Shown here piece by piece: positions 63,053 to 64,000 of a stretch of 64,000 bases of DNA; positions within the stretch are counted from its first letter, which is position 1, and each line of letters begins with the position of its first letter. Under the pieces are notes generated by a model. It was not told the DNA's origin. It made no database searches and was given only the letters and a program-made list of their open reading frames with translations. Source of the DNA: Roseobacter sp. HKCCD6576-2 (lineage in GTDB: Bacteria; Pseudomonadota; Alphaproteobacteria; Rhodobacterales; Rhodobacteraceae); the NCBI RefSeq assembly GCF_013179285.1, contig NZ_WVNW01000002.1, positions 558,001 to 622,000 on the forward strand, read 5' to 3'. The position numbers and the translations under genes were made by a program.

Positions 63053-64000
63053 GCGACCCACAAGACGGCCGGGAGGAAAAGGAGGTCCGGCCGCGTCCGC
63101 GCCCGGAGGCGGAGATCGCCGCGGAGTTGCGCCTGCGGCCCGATCCGCCGCGCGTGATGCGGCTGTCGCGCAAGACCCTCGGCATCCTCGCCGCCGTCGG
63201 CGGACTGGCGCTCGGCGCAGTCCTCATCGTCGCCTTGCAGGACGCCGAACGCGGCGAAGGGCCGACGGAATTGTTCAACACCGATCGTGTGCCGACCGCC
63301 GACGAGCTTCTGTCGCTGCCCGAGGATTACAGCCAGGTTCCGCAACTCGGTCCGCCGCTGCCTGGCGAACTCGGGCGTCCGGTTCTCGCGGCGCGGGAGC
63401 GCGGCGAGCCCGTCCCGGCGGCGCCGGTCGCCCCGGGCCCGACCATGGATCCGGAAGAACAGATGCGTTTGCAGGAGCAAGAGGCGGCGCGGCTCAGCAC
63501 CCTGTTCCATGATTCCAGCACGGCCCAGGATGGAAGCACACTCGACATCGCCACCCCGACGGGTCCGCGGATCGATCCGCAGACCGTGTTTCCGGCGGTC
63601 GCGCAGCCCGCGCCGGAACCGGACGCGGTGGACCAGAGACAGGCGTTTCTCGACGAGCCCGTCGACCGGCGCACGACAAGCGGCGAACGTCTCACCGATC
63701 CGGTGAGCCCTTATGTGCTGCAAGCCGGCGCGGTGATCCCCGCCGCGCTGGTGACCGGCCTGCGCTCCGATCTGCCCGGCCAGATTACTGCCCAGGTGAC
63801 ACAGCACATCTATGACAGCCCGACCGGGCGCTTCTTGCTGGTTCCCCAAGGTGCGCGGCTCATCGGCGAGTATGACAGCCGCGTCGCCTTCGGCCAGCGC
63901 CGCGTGCTCCTGGTCTGGAACAGGCTGATCCTGCCGAATGGCCGGTCGATCGTGCTGGAACGCCAGCCCGGCGCCGACGAGGCCGGTTACGCCGGGCTCG
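63049..64000 (+). CDS. trbI: TrbI (VirB10-like), 5' part, runs off the window
   Basis: The frame opens at the ATG overlapping the trbG stop and stays open to the end of the window (317 codons). It has a short cytoplasmic start, one membrane helix (LGILAAVGGLALGAVLIVAL), a Pro-rich periplasmic region with TADELLSLPEDYSQVPQLGPPLPGELGRP, and the beta-barrel start SPYVLQAGAVIPAALVTGLRSDLPGQITAQVTQHIYDSPTGRFLLVPQGARLIGEYDS. This is TrbI/VirB10, which spans both membranes. The end lies outside the window. Confidence 0.9.
   Translation, partial: MSDPQDGREEKEVRPRPRPEAEIAAELRLRPDPPRVMRLSRKTLGILAAVGGLALGAVLIVALQDAERGEGPTELFNTDRVPTADELLSLPEDYSQVPQLGPPLPGELGRPVLAARERGEPVPAAPVAPGPTMDPEEQMRLQEQEAARLSTLFHDSSTAQDGSTLDIATPTGPRIDPQTVFPAVAQPAPEPDAVDQRQAFLDEPVDRRTTSGERLTDPVSPYVLQAGAVIPAALVTGLRSDLPGQITAQVTQHIYDSPTGRFLLVPQGARLIGEYDSRVAFGQRRVLLVWNRLILPNGRSIVLERQPGADEAGYAGL

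Noticed and set aside
1-64000. CRISPR arrays, IS elements or rRNA genes
   Set aside because: No evenly spaced direct repeats, no transposase gene and no rRNA-like sequence were seen anywhere in the window.

Overview
The window looks like a chromosomal segment of an alphaproteobacterium, most likely a member of the Rhodobacteraceae. The reasons are the high GC, the IalB-family protein, the CcmF/CcmH pair, the lpxD-ACP-ketosynthase cluster, the DUF2339 membrane protein, and a leucine/urea-type ABC operon beside a ureide-degradation operon. This is a judgement from gene content read by eye; no search was run.

Region 1 (1-26.4 kb) is ordinary chromosome. It holds a ureide-catabolism operon (permease end, PuuE-UraD fusion, AllE, AllA), a PQQ sugar dehydrogenase and a Liv-type ABC transporter operon with a small secreted protein embedded in it. 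Next come an enoyl-CoA hydratase, ccmFH, RidA, a HerA-like DUF853 ATPase and two candidate small RNAs. The region ends with IalB, ketosynthase/ACP/LpxD, two cell-wall enzymes (L,D-transpeptidase and a YcbK-like protein), msrB-msrA and the DUF2339 protein.

Region 2 (26.56-47.5 kb) is the left part of an integrated element. It starts with a 45-bp copy of the 3' part of a tRNA-Arg(CCG) gene (attL), followed at once by a tyrosine integrase. The cargo is a complete single-strand phosphorothioation defence locus of the SspABCD-SspFGH kind: sspA runs divergently from a long leftward operon sspB-sspC-(4-TM protein)-(SAM methyltransferase)-sspD-sspF-sspG-sspH. The methyltransferase and membrane protein sit inside the operon with overlapping reading frames, and I do not know them as standard Ssp parts. 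Next to it is a hipB-hipA pair whose operon continues into a protein with a HEPN-type RNALVH motif.

Region 3 (47.5-64 kb) is the backbone of a Trb-type integrative conjugative element: DUF932, DUF2285, AlpA-like HTH, DUF2840, TraF-like peptidase, lytic transglycosylase, relaxase, TraG and TrbB-C-D-E-F-G-I. It is visibly decayed. TraG is cut in half and followed by an EamA exporter/Lrp regulator pair. TrbE and TrbF are fused by a deletion that removes the end of trbE, the expected trbJ and trbL, and the start of trbF. DUF2285 appears to lack its front half. A second EamA exporter, paired with an Rrf2 regulator and a near-perfect palindromic operator, is also inserted. The element probably cannot transfer itself and now acts as a defence/exporter island. 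Its right end, predicted to carry the intact tRNA-Arg, lies beyond the window.
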